From Oceanobacillus arenosus (GTDB lineage: Bacteria > Bacillota > Bacilli > Bacillales > Amphibacillaceae): a stretch of DNA of 64,000 nt. The stretch is from the NCBI RefSeq assembly GCF_003369575.1, contig NZ_PIOC01000003.1, positions 186,001-250,000 on the forward strand, given 5' to 3'. Made by a program: the position numbers and the translations under genes. Shown here piece after piece: positions 38,089 to 46,803 of the stretch (within the stretch, counting starts at the first letter, position 1; every line of letters begins with the position of its first letter). The notes under the pieces are model-generated. The model saw nothing but the letters and a program-made list of their open reading frames with translations, ran no database searches and was not told the origin of the DNA.

Positions 38089-39918
38089 TTATGAACCGTG
38101 AACTGATAATAATGTTCTTTCCATATAAACAATTCCCATCAAAGCTTCTTTAAGTTGAACTGCGTCATACCTCTCAAAACTATCAATCAGGTTAATAATC
38201 AACGCTGAATCAACTTCAACTGTCCTACCAACATAAATCTTCTCATAAACCTCACCTGGTAGGACCTCATTCTCATTCAACAGTTCTTCAAACATCTTCT
38301 CACCAGGTCGAATTCCACTATATTTAATTGGAATCTCATCTTCCGTATATCCTGATAGTTTTATAAGATTCTTGGCTAGGTCAGCAATTTTCACTGGTTC
38401 ACCCATATCAAGTACAAATATTTCTCCACCCTTTGCAAGCGTTCCGGCCTGAATAACCAATCTAGATGCTTCTGGAATCGTCATAAAGTAGCGCGTCATA
38501 TCTGGATGGGTTACCGTAACAGGTCCACCTTTTTCAATTTGCTTCTTAAACAATGGAATAACACTACCACGACTACCAAGCACATTACCAAATCGAACAG
38601 CGACAAATTTCGTCTTGCTTCTACTTGCCAAGTCCTGAACAACCATCTCAGCAACACGTTTTGTTGCCCCCATCACGTTCGTCGGGTTCACAGCTTTATC
38701 GGTCGACACCATAACAAACGTTTTTACACCAAATGCATCTGCAGCTTCTGCGACATTTCTTGTACCGATAATATTGTTTTTTACTGCTTCATGTGGATTA
38801 TATTCCATTAACGGTACATGCTTATGTGCTGCGGCATGATAAATAATTGCCGGTTTATGCTTATCGACAATCCCAAATATCCGATCACGATCTTGAACAT
38901 CGCCGATAATTGGCATAATTTCTGTTTCTGTGTCACCGTATTTTTGTTTCAATTCCATATCAATGGAATAAATGCTATATTCCCCGTGTCCTACTAGTAA
39001 TATTTTCCTAGGTGAGAAACGCATCAGCTGACGACAGATTTCTGATCCAATCGATCCACCTGCACCAGTTACCATTACCGTATTTCCTGTCACATAATCG
39101 GATATTGCATCGATATCGAGTTTTACAGGTTCACGCCCGAGTAAATCCTCAACCTCAACATTTTTCAGATTGCTGACCGATACTTTTCCAGTCATTAAAT
39201 CCTCAATTTTCGGAATCATTTGCACTTTTGCATTCGTCTTATTACATTCTGTGACAATTTTCTCTAATGCTCCATTATGTAAAGAAGGAATTGCAATAAC
39301 GATATGGTCTATTTTCATTTTTTCGACTATTTGTGGGATATCTTTCACCATTCCAACAACAGAAAGATTATATAATTGCATTTTTTGTTTGGAAAGATCA
39401 TCATCGACAAACGCCACTGGCAATAGCTCATCATTGTTATGATCATTTTGCAGCTGTCTAGCAATCATTGCCCCAGCCGAACCTGCACCAACAATTAAAG
39501 TGCGTTTTTGATCTATTGGATTTTTAATATAGTGATCACGGAAGATTCGCCATATGAAGCGCGAGCCACCTATTAGTAAAATATGAAGTAGCCATGTCAC
39601 AAGTAATGCACGACTATATACAGAGAAACCATTTATGAGGTATTGTACAATTCCAGCAGAGATAATCGAAAGTGTTACTGCTTTAACAATTGCAACCAAT
39701 TCTCCCACACTTGCATACGCCCAAACCTTGTTGTACAGCTTGTAAACAAAAGCAAAAATATGATGAAAGATTAATAGTGCTACTGCGCTGATGATTAATG
39801 CATCTGTTTGAAGCATATCTACTTGTGGATAGACAATCCATGATGCAATAAAGATTGCTGTACTAACAATCAGAGAATCTAGTAAAATTAATAATGTTAA
39901 TCTTCTTCGGTAACTCAA
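38089..39918 (-). CDS. capD: Membrane UDP-GlcNAc 4,6-dehydratase, CapD/EpsC
   Basis: A 609-residue protein: four membrane helices in the first 130 residues, a CoA-binding-like Rossmann domain (TLIVGAGSAGAMIARQLQND) and a C-terminal CapD/PglF domain from about residue 280 (TGAGGSIGSEICRQL, HAAAHKHVPLMEYNPHEAV, VSTDKAVNPTNVMGATKR, RFGNVLGSRGSVIPLF). It forms UDP-4-keto-6-deoxy-GlcNAc for the priming sugar. The start is a TTG with AAGGAGCG 6 nt upstream. It is the first biosynthetic gene after the structured leader. Confidence 0.95.
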   Translation of the reverse strand: MSYRRRLTLLILLDSLIVSTAIFIASWIVYPQVDMLQTDALIISAVALLIFHHIFAFVYKLYNKVWAYASVGELVAIVKAVTLSIISAGIVQYLINGFSVYSRALLVTWLLHILLIGGSRFIWRIFRDHYIKNPIDQKRTLIVGAGSAGAMIARQLQNDHNNDELLPVAFVDDDLSKQKMQLYNLSVVGMVKDIPQIVEKMKIDHIVIAIPSLHNGALEKIVTECNKTNAKVQMIPKIEDLMTGKVSVSNLKNVEVEDLLGREPVKLDIDAISDYVTGNTVMVTGAGGSIGSEICRQLMRFSPRKILLVGHGEYSIYSIDMELKQKYGDTETEIMPIIGDVQDRDRIFGIVDKHKPAIIYHAAAHKHVPLMEYNPHEAVKNNIIGTRNVAEAADAFGVKTFVMVSTDKAVNPTNVMGATKRVAEMVVQDLASRSKTKFVAVRFGNVLGSRGSVIPLFKKQIEKGGPVTVTHPDMTRYFMTIPEASRLVIQAGTLAKGGEIFVLDMGEPVKIADLAKNLIKLSGYTEDEIPIKYSGIRPGEKMFEELLNENEVLPGEVYEKIYVGRTVEVDSALIINLIDSFERYDAVQLKEALMGIVYMERTLLSVHGS

Positions 39919-40004
39919 GTTTTTCGCTCCTTTCTGGCGTATCTAGTATTTTTTATTATGTATTATTAAGAATAACTTCATCTAGCTGAAAGGAATATTC
40001 TGCA

Positions 40005-40175
40005 TACAGCTTTACATCACTTTTATAAAAAAGTCATATCTTGTCTTTTCCTAAAGCCAATTCTTGTAAATACACAATAGCATTCGCACGATTGCGAATG
40101 TTTAGCTACCCGCCCCCGACTGTACGCCTTAAAGTGTATTCTTTTCCACTATGAATACACTTTAAGACGTACAAT
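40005..40175 (-). ncRNA. Candidate epsC/EAR leader RNA before capD
   Basis: The minus-strand leader of capD begins with a 20-bp stem having one mismatch (40153-40172 against 40122-40141), followed by GGGGGCGGGTAGCTAAAC. A second stem (CATTCGCA and TGCGAATG, 40081-40100) comes next, then a conserved-looking tail. In Bacillus subtilis the EAR (epsC) RNA lies just upstream of epsC, inside the eps operon, and allows polymerase to read through terminators. Position and structure fit. The assignment rests on these, not on a covariance search. Confidence 0.5.
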
Positions 40176-40224
40176 TTAATGTACATATCTTCAACCATGA
40201 TTAGATACCTAGTAGGGATAAGGT

Positions 40225-40995
40225 TTAAAATAGTCCTAAAAACTTTTTCTTTTTCTTTCTAATAGACGACGGTTCAAATCGATTCACATTTTGATTGTCG
40301 ATTAGCAGTTGACTATTCTCCATAAACATGTAGAAATAATCCGTTCCAAATTCACTTTTCACTTCACGAAGTGCTTCTTGCATAACAAATCCGCGCGACG
40401 TCGTATTATGTGCATCTGAAGCAATAAAATGTGTCTGATTTGCCTCAATTAACTGATGGGAGAAGGTTTGAATGTTCTTCCCAAACTTTCCTATGATACT
40501 CGCTGCCGTAACTTGAGTTAAGGCACCATTTCTAACAAACTCATACAGCTTGTTTGGATGCTCAATCAGTTCTTGATTTCGCTCTGGATGAACAATAATC
40601 GGTGTATAGCCGGCTACTTGAAGATCAAATAGCATTTGACTCGAATAGCGTGGGACATGTGCAGATGGGAATTCAACAAATAGATATTTCGTATCATTTA
40701 ATGATAGTAATTCGCCGTTATTGATATCCTCTACCATATCCCCGTTAATTCTCGTTTCTTGACCTGGTAATACATGAAGCGGAATATCTTCTCTTACCAA
40801 TAATTCATTTAATATAGCTACATCTTGAATAATACTTCCTCGTTTATTATCATACTTGCCGTTTCTATGGTGAGGGGTTGCAATTATAGTAGTTATACCC
40901 TGTGATACGGCCTTTCTCGCCATATCAAGGCTATCCTCTTCAGTCTGTGCCCCATCATCGATGCCAGGCAGAATATGCGAATGGATATCTATCAT
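40225..40995 (-). CDS. Protein-tyrosine phosphatase, CapC/YwqE type
   Basis: A 256-residue PHP-family phosphatase. Metal ligands are seen in DIHSHILPGIDDGA, TPHH, the Glu of PGQETR and DAHNT. It removes phosphate from the C-terminal Tyr cluster of the CapB kinase and so cycles polymer-length control. It is separated from capB by a terminator and from capD by the structured leader. AGAGAGGAAG precedes the ATG. Confidence 0.9.
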   Translation of the reverse strand: MIDIHSHILPGIDDGAQTEEDSLDMARKAVSQGITTIIATPHHRNGKYDNKRGSIIQDVAILNELLVREDIPLHVLPGQETRINGDMVEDINNGELLSLNDTKYLFVEFPSAHVPRYSSQMLFDLQVAGYTPIIVHPERNQELIEHPNKLYEFVRNGALTQVTAASIIGKFGKNIQTFSHQLIEANQTHFIASDAHNTTSRGFVMQEALREVKSEFGTDYFYMFMENSQLLIDNQNVNRFEPSSIRKKKKKFLGLF

Positions 40996-41310
40996 AATAC
41001 ATACTTCCTCTCTTTTTTACTTTACTCGTATTCTATTATGATATGGTTGATAATCAAACATATTATAACAGAATACGGGCAGTTATTCACTTATACACAT
41101 GTTAAATTTCATTACTAATTTATGGCATGCTCTTTTAAGTCAATAATAAGTAGATAATTGATCGAATGGTGTATTTTTAGTTTGAAAACTTAGTTACCAC
41201 CATGCCTTTCCGTGACAGTCTTAGTTGCACTTATGTAGTAAGAGAGTTGTTATACTTTCTTACCTACTAAAATAACTTTCTATCTTGTTATTCCCCACTT
41301 AAAACGTACA

Positions 41311-41349
41311 TAAAAGAAAACCCCCTAAGTAAAGCTTTGCAAGGGGGTT
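41311..41349 (-). terminator. Intrinsic terminator after capB
   Basis: On the minus strand, CCCCCTT (41347-41341) pairs with AGGGGG (41326-41321) around an AAAGCTTT-containing loop and is followed by TTTTCTTTTA. It lies 10 bases after the capB stop, so transcription of phosphatase and capsule genes would need a second promoter or read-through. Confidence 0.8.
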
Positions 41350-41358
41350 ATTATTATC

Positions 41359-42066
41359 CTAGTTATTGCCGTAGTAATAGTAATAGTTCGACGAAGATTT
41401 CTCACGTCCATTTAGTACGGTACCTAGTAATTTCGCCTTTGCTGGTTCAAGCGCTTCTTTTGCTTTCTTCGCCGCTTCGAGATCGGTATGTTTACTACGA
41501 ACAACTAAAATAGAACCATCCACAATATTCGCCAAAATTTGCGCATCTGTTACAGCCAATACTGGTGGTGTATCAAAAATAACGACATCGTACGTCTTCT
41601 TTGCATCTATTAAAAAGTTTTCCATTTTTTTTGATGCTAATAATTCCGCTGGGTTCGGTGGAATTGGTCCACATGAAATAACATCGAGATTCTCTACATT
41701 TGTTCGATTTACTGTCTCATCGATTGTATGCTCCCCTACAAGAATATTACTTAAACCCCGTAAATTATCTAAGCGGAACGTATAATGTACGGTTGGTTTT
41801 CTTAAGTCTGCATCAATAAGTAATACTCTCTTACCAGTTTGTGCATAAACAACCGCTAGATTGGCAACGGTTGTCGACTTCCCTTCTGCTGGACCAGATG
41901 AAGTAACAAGTAGTGAATTAATCTCATTATCAACAGAAGAGAATTGAACATTCGTACGGATTGTGCGATATTGCTCAGAGATAGGAGATTTTGGATTCAT
42001 TTGTGTTATTAAATGCCTGAATTTATTTGTCGTATTGCCTTTAGATTGTTTTCCTTTGCGCGCCAT
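41359..42066 (-). CDS. Bacterial tyrosine kinase CapB/CpsD/YwqD
   Basis: A 235-residue BY-kinase: Walker A (SSGPAEGKSTT), A' (VLLIDADLRKP), Walker B (VVIFDTPPVLAV) and a C-terminal autophosphorylation cluster (YYYYYG). As in other Firmicutes the kinase is separate from its membrane activator, CapA. It overlaps the end of capA by 26 bases, and GAAGGAGTGG precedes its ATG. It controls polymer assembly together with the phosphatase. Confidence 0.95.
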   Translation of the reverse strand: MARKGKQSKGNTTNKFRHLITQMNPKSPISEQYRTIRTNVQFSSVDNEINSLLVTSSGPAEGKSTTVANLAVVYAQTGKRVLLIDADLRKPTVHYTFRLDNLRGLSNILVGEHTIDETVNRTNVENLDVISCGPIPPNPAELLASKKMENFLIDAKKTYDVVIFDTPPVLAVTDAQILANIVDGSILVVRSKHTDLEAAKKAKEALEPAKAKLLGTVLNGREKSSSNYYYYYGNN

Positions 42067-42805
42067 CTATTCCACTCCTTCTCATTTGTTTCGATTGGAA
42101 CGAAAATTGATTTTCTTGTACATCTTCGTCACTAACTCTAGAAATCACTCCAAGTACAGGTAAGCCGAGTTTCTTCTCTACGTCATCTTCAGTTGTGATT
42201 GAGTTATCTAGGTATTCAAGTAAGAATGCTAGTCCAACACCAACCATGATTCCTAGAACTATTGCTATTGCAATGTTTAAAATTGGATTCGGTGCAACTG
42301 GTTTCGGATTTGGACTTAATTGAGCTACTGTTAATATATTGACGTTATTCACATTCATAAGTTCTGGAATTTCATTTTGGAAGATTCCGACCGTTGAGTT
42401 CGCAATTTTCACTGCTTGTGCAGGATCTTCATCTGTCGCTGTAACTGTCACGACTTGAGAATTCTCAGCGCTGGAAACAGCAATTTTTTCACTTAGTGTT
42501 CCAACTGAGTATTCGAGATTTAATTCTTCAATAACTTTATCTAAAATAGCGGGTGTTTTTATGATGACATTATAAGTATTGATTAATTGCAGGTCTGTTT
42601 GGATATTTCCTGTATTTAATTGTGCATTAGGATCTTGTATCTCCTGGTTAACGATAAATTGTGAACTTGCTTCATATGTCGGTGTCAAGACAAAATAGCT
42701 GATCACCGCAGCAATAATCGCAGCACCAAGTGTAAGAGCTGAGATAAGTAGGAGACGCTTCTTAATTACCTCGAATATCTCTTTCAAGGATATTGTTTCT
42801 TCCAT
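42041..42805 (-). CDS. Wzz-type kinase activator/length regulator CapA/YwqC
   Basis: A 254-residue protein with two membrane helices (about 21-42 and 172-196) flanking an external Wzz domain. A C-terminal cytoplasmic tail (EDDVEKKLGLPVLGVI) activates the kinase. Upstream of the second helix a Pro-rich PNPKPVAPNP motif marks the polysaccharide co-polymerase family. It is the first gene of the locus; CCGGAGG precedes the ATG. Confidence 0.95.
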   Translation of the reverse strand: MEETISLKEIFEVIKKRLLLISALTLGAAIIAAVISYFVLTPTYEASSQFIVNQEIQDPNAQLNTGNIQTDLQLINTYNVIIKTPAILDKVIEELNLEYSVGTLSEKIAVSSAENSQVVTVTATDEDPAQAVKIANSTVGIFQNEIPELMNVNNVNILTVAQLSPNPKPVAPNPILNIAIAIVLGIMVGVGLAFLLEYLDNSITTEDDVEKKLGLPVLGVISRVSDEDVQENQFSFQSKQMRRSGIDGAQRKTI

Positions 42806-43231
42806 GATGTTGTAACCTCCGGATTCATTGTTATTCTTCTGAAAGCACCAAACAATTAAACTCGTTCACTACTTCAGATTACATTATGGAATTATAACAT
42901 AATAGTTTATGAATGTGGTGGTGAATTTTGTAAGTCTTTGTACATTTGTAAGAAAATAAGGTGAATTAAATTGATAGGATACTAGATAGGGTATTGAGTT
43001 TTCTATAGGTGAAAAGTTGTGTTTTTATTGAATTAACACACTTATCCCATGATTAATTTTTGTATTTGTAGGTACGGTTCTTAGAAACTATGAATCCCTT
43101 ATATTGGTTACATTACAAATATATTACAAATTATCCAATCATCTATCATAAAACTACTGGAAAGGATATAATAGTTTATAATTTGCAAATCTTATAGACT
43201 ATATGACAATATATTTAGGGGGACTTTTACA
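42806..43231. promoter_or_regulatory. Divergent control region of capsule and endopeptidase
   Basis: About 425 bases with no gene. On the minus strand a TATAAT lies about 95 bases before capA (near 42893-42898). On the + strand two overlapping TATAAT boxes (43167 and 43177) lie 50-60 bases before the endopeptidase start, without good -35 boxes, which suggests activator dependence. A WalR-type box lies between. Confidence 0.4.
43112..43128 (-). promoter_or_regulatory. WalR (YycF) binding site
   Basis: The minus strand reads TGTAAT-ATATT-TGTAAT, an exact match to the WalR consensus TGTWAH-N5-TGTWAH. It lies about 104 bases before a cell-wall DL-endopeptidase gene, the classical WalR target class. 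Confidence 0.65.
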
Positions 43232-44302
43232 TTGGCCAACAAGAAAGTTATGATGTCGGTTACTGCAAGTGCGGCAATTGCAGCAGCAATCTTCAGTGCA
43301 GAAGAAGCAGAAGCAGCTTCATATAAGGTACAGAGTGGGGATTCATTATGGTCCATCGCCCAGAAACATCAAACATCCGTTTCTAACTTAAAATCAGTGA
43401 ATAAATTAACATCTGATGTAATTTTTCCTAATCAAGTATTGGAAACAGGCATGAATGCTGTTACACAGCCCAAGAAGTCAAATCCAGGCACATCGACACC
43501 TACTACAAATCAAACTACATATACAGTAAAAGCTGGTGACACACTTAGCGGTATCGCCTCAAAACATAAAATTACACTATCCAACTTGATGAGCTGGAAC
43601 GGATTAAACACAACATTGATCTATCCTGGAAATGTGTTAAAGGTAAGTAATTCAGGAAATAGTAGTACGCCAACTACGCCTTCTCAACCACAAACACCAG
43701 CAAAGACTCCGGCGGACAATGGCAGCGGCACAGTTTACACAGTTAAATCTGGCGACACACTTTCACGCATTGGCTCACAATATGGTGTAAGTGTTGCTAA
43801 CTTGAAACAATGGAACGGACTTTCTTCAGATTTAATATATATCGGACAGAAGCTAAGCATCGGCGCAGGCAATAGTGGCAGCGCACCTGCAAAAACACCA
43901 GCTGTCGAAACACCTAAATCACCACAAGCTGATGTCGGCTACAATGTGGACAATCTTATCAGCACAGCAAAAAGCTTTAATGGCACGAAATACGTATGGG
44001 GCGGCTCTTCGCCAGCAGGATTCGACTGCAGCGGATTCATCTACTACGTATACAAACAAGCAGGCATGAACATCAGCCGCACATCCGCAGCAGGATTCTT
44101 TGATCGCTCATACTATGTAAACTCACCACAAGCAGGAGACCTTGTATTCTTCTCAGGAACATATAAAGCAGGCATCTCCCACATGGGAATTTACTTAGGA
44201 AACGACCAATTCATCCATGCAGGATCTGATGGAGTGGAGATTACGAGTGTAAGTAACTCTTATTGGAAGAGTCATTTTGATAGTTATAAGCGGTTTTATT
44301 AA
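43232..44302 (+). CDS. Secreted DL-endopeptidase, three LysM + NlpC/P60
   Basis: A 356-residue protein: signal peptide (about 1-28, cleavage near AEAA-S), three LysM domains (about 30-72, 95-138, 169-211) separated by Ser/Thr/Pro linkers, and a C-terminal NlpC/P60 domain (about 240-355). The latter has catalytic Cys in FDCSGF and His in ISHMGIYLG and FIHAG. It cleaves the D-Glu to diamino-acid bond of peptidoglycan and resembles LytE/LytF of Bacillus subtilis. The start is a TTG with AGGGGG 9 nt upstream. A WalR box lies upstream and a strong terminator downstream. Confidence 0.95.
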   Translation: MANKKVMMSVTASAAIAAAIFSAEEAEAASYKVQSGDSLWSIAQKHQTSVSNLKSVNKLTSDVIFPNQVLETGMNAVTQPKKSNPGTSTPTTNQTTYTVKAGDTLSGIASKHKITLSNLMSWNGLNTTLIYPGNVLKVSNSGNSSTPTTPSQPQTPAKTPADNGSGTVYTVKSGDTLSRIGSQYGVSVANLKQWNGLSSDLIYIGQKLSIGAGNSGSAPAKTPAVETPKSPQADVGYNVDNLISTAKSFNGTKYVWGGSSPAGFDCSGFIYYVYKQAGMNISRTSAAGFFDRSYYVNSPQAGDLVFFSGTYKAGISHMGIYLGNDQFIHAGSDGVEITSVSNSYWKSHFDSYKRFY

Positions 44303-44320
44303 ATTGTAGTTAATTAATGA

Positions 44321-44360
44321 AGATAGCACTCCAGCTTCGCTGGAGTGCTATCTTTTTTTG
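44321..44360 (+). terminator. Strong terminator after the endopeptidase gene
   Basis: AGATAGCACTCCAGC (44321-44335) pairs perfectly with GCTGGAGTGCTATCT (44339-44353) around a TTC loop and is followed by a run of T residues. Confidence 0.95.
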
Positions 44361-44375
44361 GTTTGGGTGCGGGGG

Positions 44376-44795
44376 ATTGCCCGATTTCGCATGGGATCGC
44401 TCGATTTAGCTCGGACGTCGCTCGATTCAGTGCGGGACTCGCTCGATTTAGCCCGTGACTCACTCGATTCGGCGCGGGCCTCGCTCGATTTAGCTCGGGA
44501 TCGCTCGATTTTGCGTGGGACTCACTCGATTCGGCTCGGGGCTCGCTCGATTTCGCCCGGGACTCGCTCGGTTTGGCTCGGGCATCGCTCGATTTTGCTG
44601 GAGCCTCGCTCGATTTTGCCCGTGCATCGCTCGATTTCGCCCGGGACTCACTCGATTCGGCTCGGGGATCGCTCGATTTCGCCCGGGACTCGCTCGGTTT
44701 GGCTCGGGCATCGCTCGATTTTGCTGGAGCCTCGCTCGATTCAGCTCGGGCTTCGCTCGATTTGGCGCGGGGATCGCTCGATCCACCCCTGCTCC
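44376..44795 (+). repeat. 21-nt tandem array 1 (about 20 units)
   Basis: About 20 head-to-tail units with a conserved TCGCTCGATT core followed by YNGCYCGGG, period 21 with one 20-nt unit near 44505. GC is about 60 percent in an AT-rich region. A block of about 100 bases recurs at an offset of exactly 126 (44521 and 44647), so six-unit segments have been duplicated. It fills the gap between the endopeptidase terminator and the NERD gene stop. All six frames stay open because the period is a multiple of three; the apparent heptad proteins are artefacts. Confidence 0.95.
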
Positions 44796-44821
44796 ATTCT
44801 CATATCATTAGCATGTTAAAA

Positions 44822-45772
44822 TTACATCTCTTTCCTCTCCCACCATCTTCTCTTACTATTAAAAAATAAATTAGAGCTTTTCAATATTCGCGTTGCAGTG
44901 TTCCTGGAATCTAATTTTAACCATTGCATGCATTCCGTATTTGTAATCCACGGCTTGATCAGTAGGAAGTAATCTTCTAATGCGGCTTTATGTGCTGCGG
45001 CATATTTCTTTTGACATTTATGACATATCCAACCGCTATGAACTCGCTCGATACCAAGCGATCCACACTCTGGACATTGTACCCCTGTCAATAAATTACT
45101 AGGTGTTATTTTGTGTTGCGCAAAAATGTCCAAATCAAATTCCGTACATTCCTTCATTATCATGTAGCCAATTTTCTGATGTTGTACTTTTTCACTTGCA
45201 GCTAATCGTTCCTCAATTTCCATTATTTTCTTAGGAATCATTGCTGCATGTGCAACTATTTCAGCAACTTCCTGCTGATTGCCAATTACTTTGATAATCG
45301 TACTTGGTTCACTAATTGCGACGAAATAATAAATTGGAAGGTTTGGGGAGGAATGATCGTGTAGCCAGTTTTGGAGTTTGTCATGTTGGAGTTCAACCTG
45401 TGTGATGGGGTAAGCAAATCCAGTTTCTTTTTCACCATCATGGCGAATCAATTGTTTGAGGATATGATCGAAAGTAATGGTGCCATGGTAATTTTTAGCT
45501 TCGACAATATAAATTGCATGTGGGGATATGATAAGATCATCCATCTGAAAAGTCTGTCCGTCCGCTCCTAAACAAACGTCCTGGAGAATCGTATACTTTT
45601 GGGCAAGCCCGCTAAGATAATATCCAACCCTAATCTCACCTTTATAGCCTCTCATACGCCGATTGAATTCCTGATTTGCATCCAGCCAAGTGGGGGAATT
45701 AATCATTAATCGCGGTAACAATGCTTCGTATTTTTTTAATAGAAGTGGCTTTGCTAGTTTTTTTACGATCAT
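44822..45772 (-). CDS. NERD-domain protein with zinc ribbon
   Basis: A 316-residue protein. The NERD (nuclease-related) domain spans about residues 40-165, with an Asp/Glu-Lys nuclease-like core (QMDDLIISPHAIYIVEAKNY). A zinc ribbon follows near 228-255 (CPECGSLG, then CHKCQKK). A C-terminal segment could be an HTH-like tail. NERD proteins are thought to act on nucleic acids, but no role is established. GGAG precedes paired ATG codons; the second (45772) has the better spacing. Array 1 follows its stop. Confidence 0.8.
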   Translation of the reverse strand: MIVKKLAKPLLLKKYEALLPRLMINSPTWLDANQEFNRRMRGYKGEIRVGYYLSGLAQKYTILQDVCLGADGQTFQMDDLIISPHAIYIVEAKNYHGTITFDHILKQLIRHDGEKETGFAYPITQVELQHDKLQNWLHDHSSPNLPIYYFVAISEPSTIIKVIGNQQEVAEIVAHAAMIPKKIMEIEERLAASEKVQHQKIGYMIMKECTEFDLDIFAQHKITPSNLLTGVQCPECGSLGIERVHSGWICHKCQKKYAAAHKAALEDYFLLIKPWITNTECMQWLKLDSRNTATRILKSSNLFFNSKRRWWERKEM

Positions 45773-46034
45773 CATTTGGCTCCTTTTTTTAGATTAATAG
45801 ATATCTCCTGAACATTGTATAACAAGTCGCCTCAAAATTCAAAATAGGTAAATTTAATTTTAAATGAATAATTATCTTTAAAAACACGATTACTAGTTCA
45901 ATTATTAATTTTCATTAAAATCTATGGTATGCAAAAAGGAAAAATAGCGGTATTTTTACTATTTTTCTAAAAATAATGTCAAATTATGTACCGATGATTC
46001 CGTGTTATAATGGAACCACAAGGAGGTGATTGAA

Positions 46035-46343
46035 ATGGAAAAGGAAGATCAGATTATTGGGATGTTGGGGCAAATATTAGGAAAGCTAGATGAACACAGT
46101 CAAAAGCTTGATAACCACAGTACCCAACTAGAAGAACATGGACAAATCCTATCTGCACTCCGTACAGGTCAAGAGCATTTAAAAGCAGAAATTGATGGGA
46201 TGAAATTGTCCAATGCTAAGGAATTTGGTGGTTTAAAAGAAGAAATGAGTATTCTATCAACAAATCAAGAACTATTGCGCAATGATACATGGGAAAATAA
46301 AGTTGACATACACCGAATACAAAAAACAATGGGCATGAAATAG
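46035..46343 (+). CDS. Small coiled-coil protein, unknown
   Basis: A 102-residue protein consisting of repeated amphipathic helices with a seven-residue pattern (LDEHSQKLDNHSTQLEEHGQ). It resembles short coiled-coil proteins common in Bacillaceae that have no known function. I chose the ATG at 46035 because AAGGAGGTGATT lies directly upstream at ideal spacing. Confidence 0.65.
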   Translation: MEKEDQIIGMLGQILGKLDEHSQKLDNHSTQLEEHGQILSALRTGQEHLKAEIDGMKLSNAKEFGGLKEEMSILSTNQELLRNDTWENKVDIHRIQKTMGMK

Positions 46344-46424
46344 AATGTAGCGTTCATGCACAATCCACAGTAACCTTCATAGAATCTTTCTACTAAAAAA
46401 CTACATCTTACAACTACACGAAAC

Positions 46425-46463
46425 AAAGTAATCACCTTTAGAAGAGATGATTACTTTATTTTT
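46425..46463. terminator. Bidirectional terminator
   Basis: AAAGTAATCA (46425-46434) pairs with TGATTACTTT (46448-46457), then ATTTTTC on the + strand. It ends the coiled-coil gene and could also end the EamA transcript coming from the other side through array 2. Confidence 0.75.
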
Positions 46464-46510
46464 CTTAACAGTTATTTTCTTAATTAATAATTATATGTTA
46501 TACGGATTTA

Positions 46511-46757
46511 GCTTTAGAGCTGTTCTCGCTCGATTTGGCTGGAGCACCGCTCGGTTTTGCATTCCTCCCGCTCGATTCAGAAGGCGCGTCGCTCGGTTTA
46601 GCTTCCCTCTCGCTTGATTCAGCCCCGGCGTCGCTCGGTTTAGCTTTCCTCCCGCTCGATTCAGCCCCGGCGTCGCTCGGTTTAGCTTTCCTCCCGCTCG
46701 ATTCAGCCTAGGCGCCGCTCGATTCCAACCGGTTCTCGCTCGAATCCCGCTTGGCTT
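46511..46757 (+). repeat. 21-nt tandem array 2 (about 11-12 units)
   Basis: Same family and orientation as array 1, but built of alternating units. TCGCTCGGTTTAGCTTTCC alternates with CCCGCTCGATTCAGCCC, so the effective period is 42. Two consecutive 42-nt dimers at about 46629-46712 are nearly identical. It lies between the terminator at 46425-46463 and the EamA gene stop. Confidence 0.9.
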
Positions 46758-46803
46758 CTCATTAGAATTTGCTGGCTATTCATTAATTAATGAATAGATT
46801 TCA

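Noticed and set aside
44376-44795. CRISPR array
   Set aside because: The units are contiguous with no unique spacers, and no cas genes are present.
44358-44869. Long overlapping frames on both strands with heptad repeats such as SLDLARA and ARFGSGI
   Set aside because: They result from a stop-free 21-nt tandem repeat. Units of 20 nt shift the frame, several frames are open at once and no ribosome binding site precedes them.
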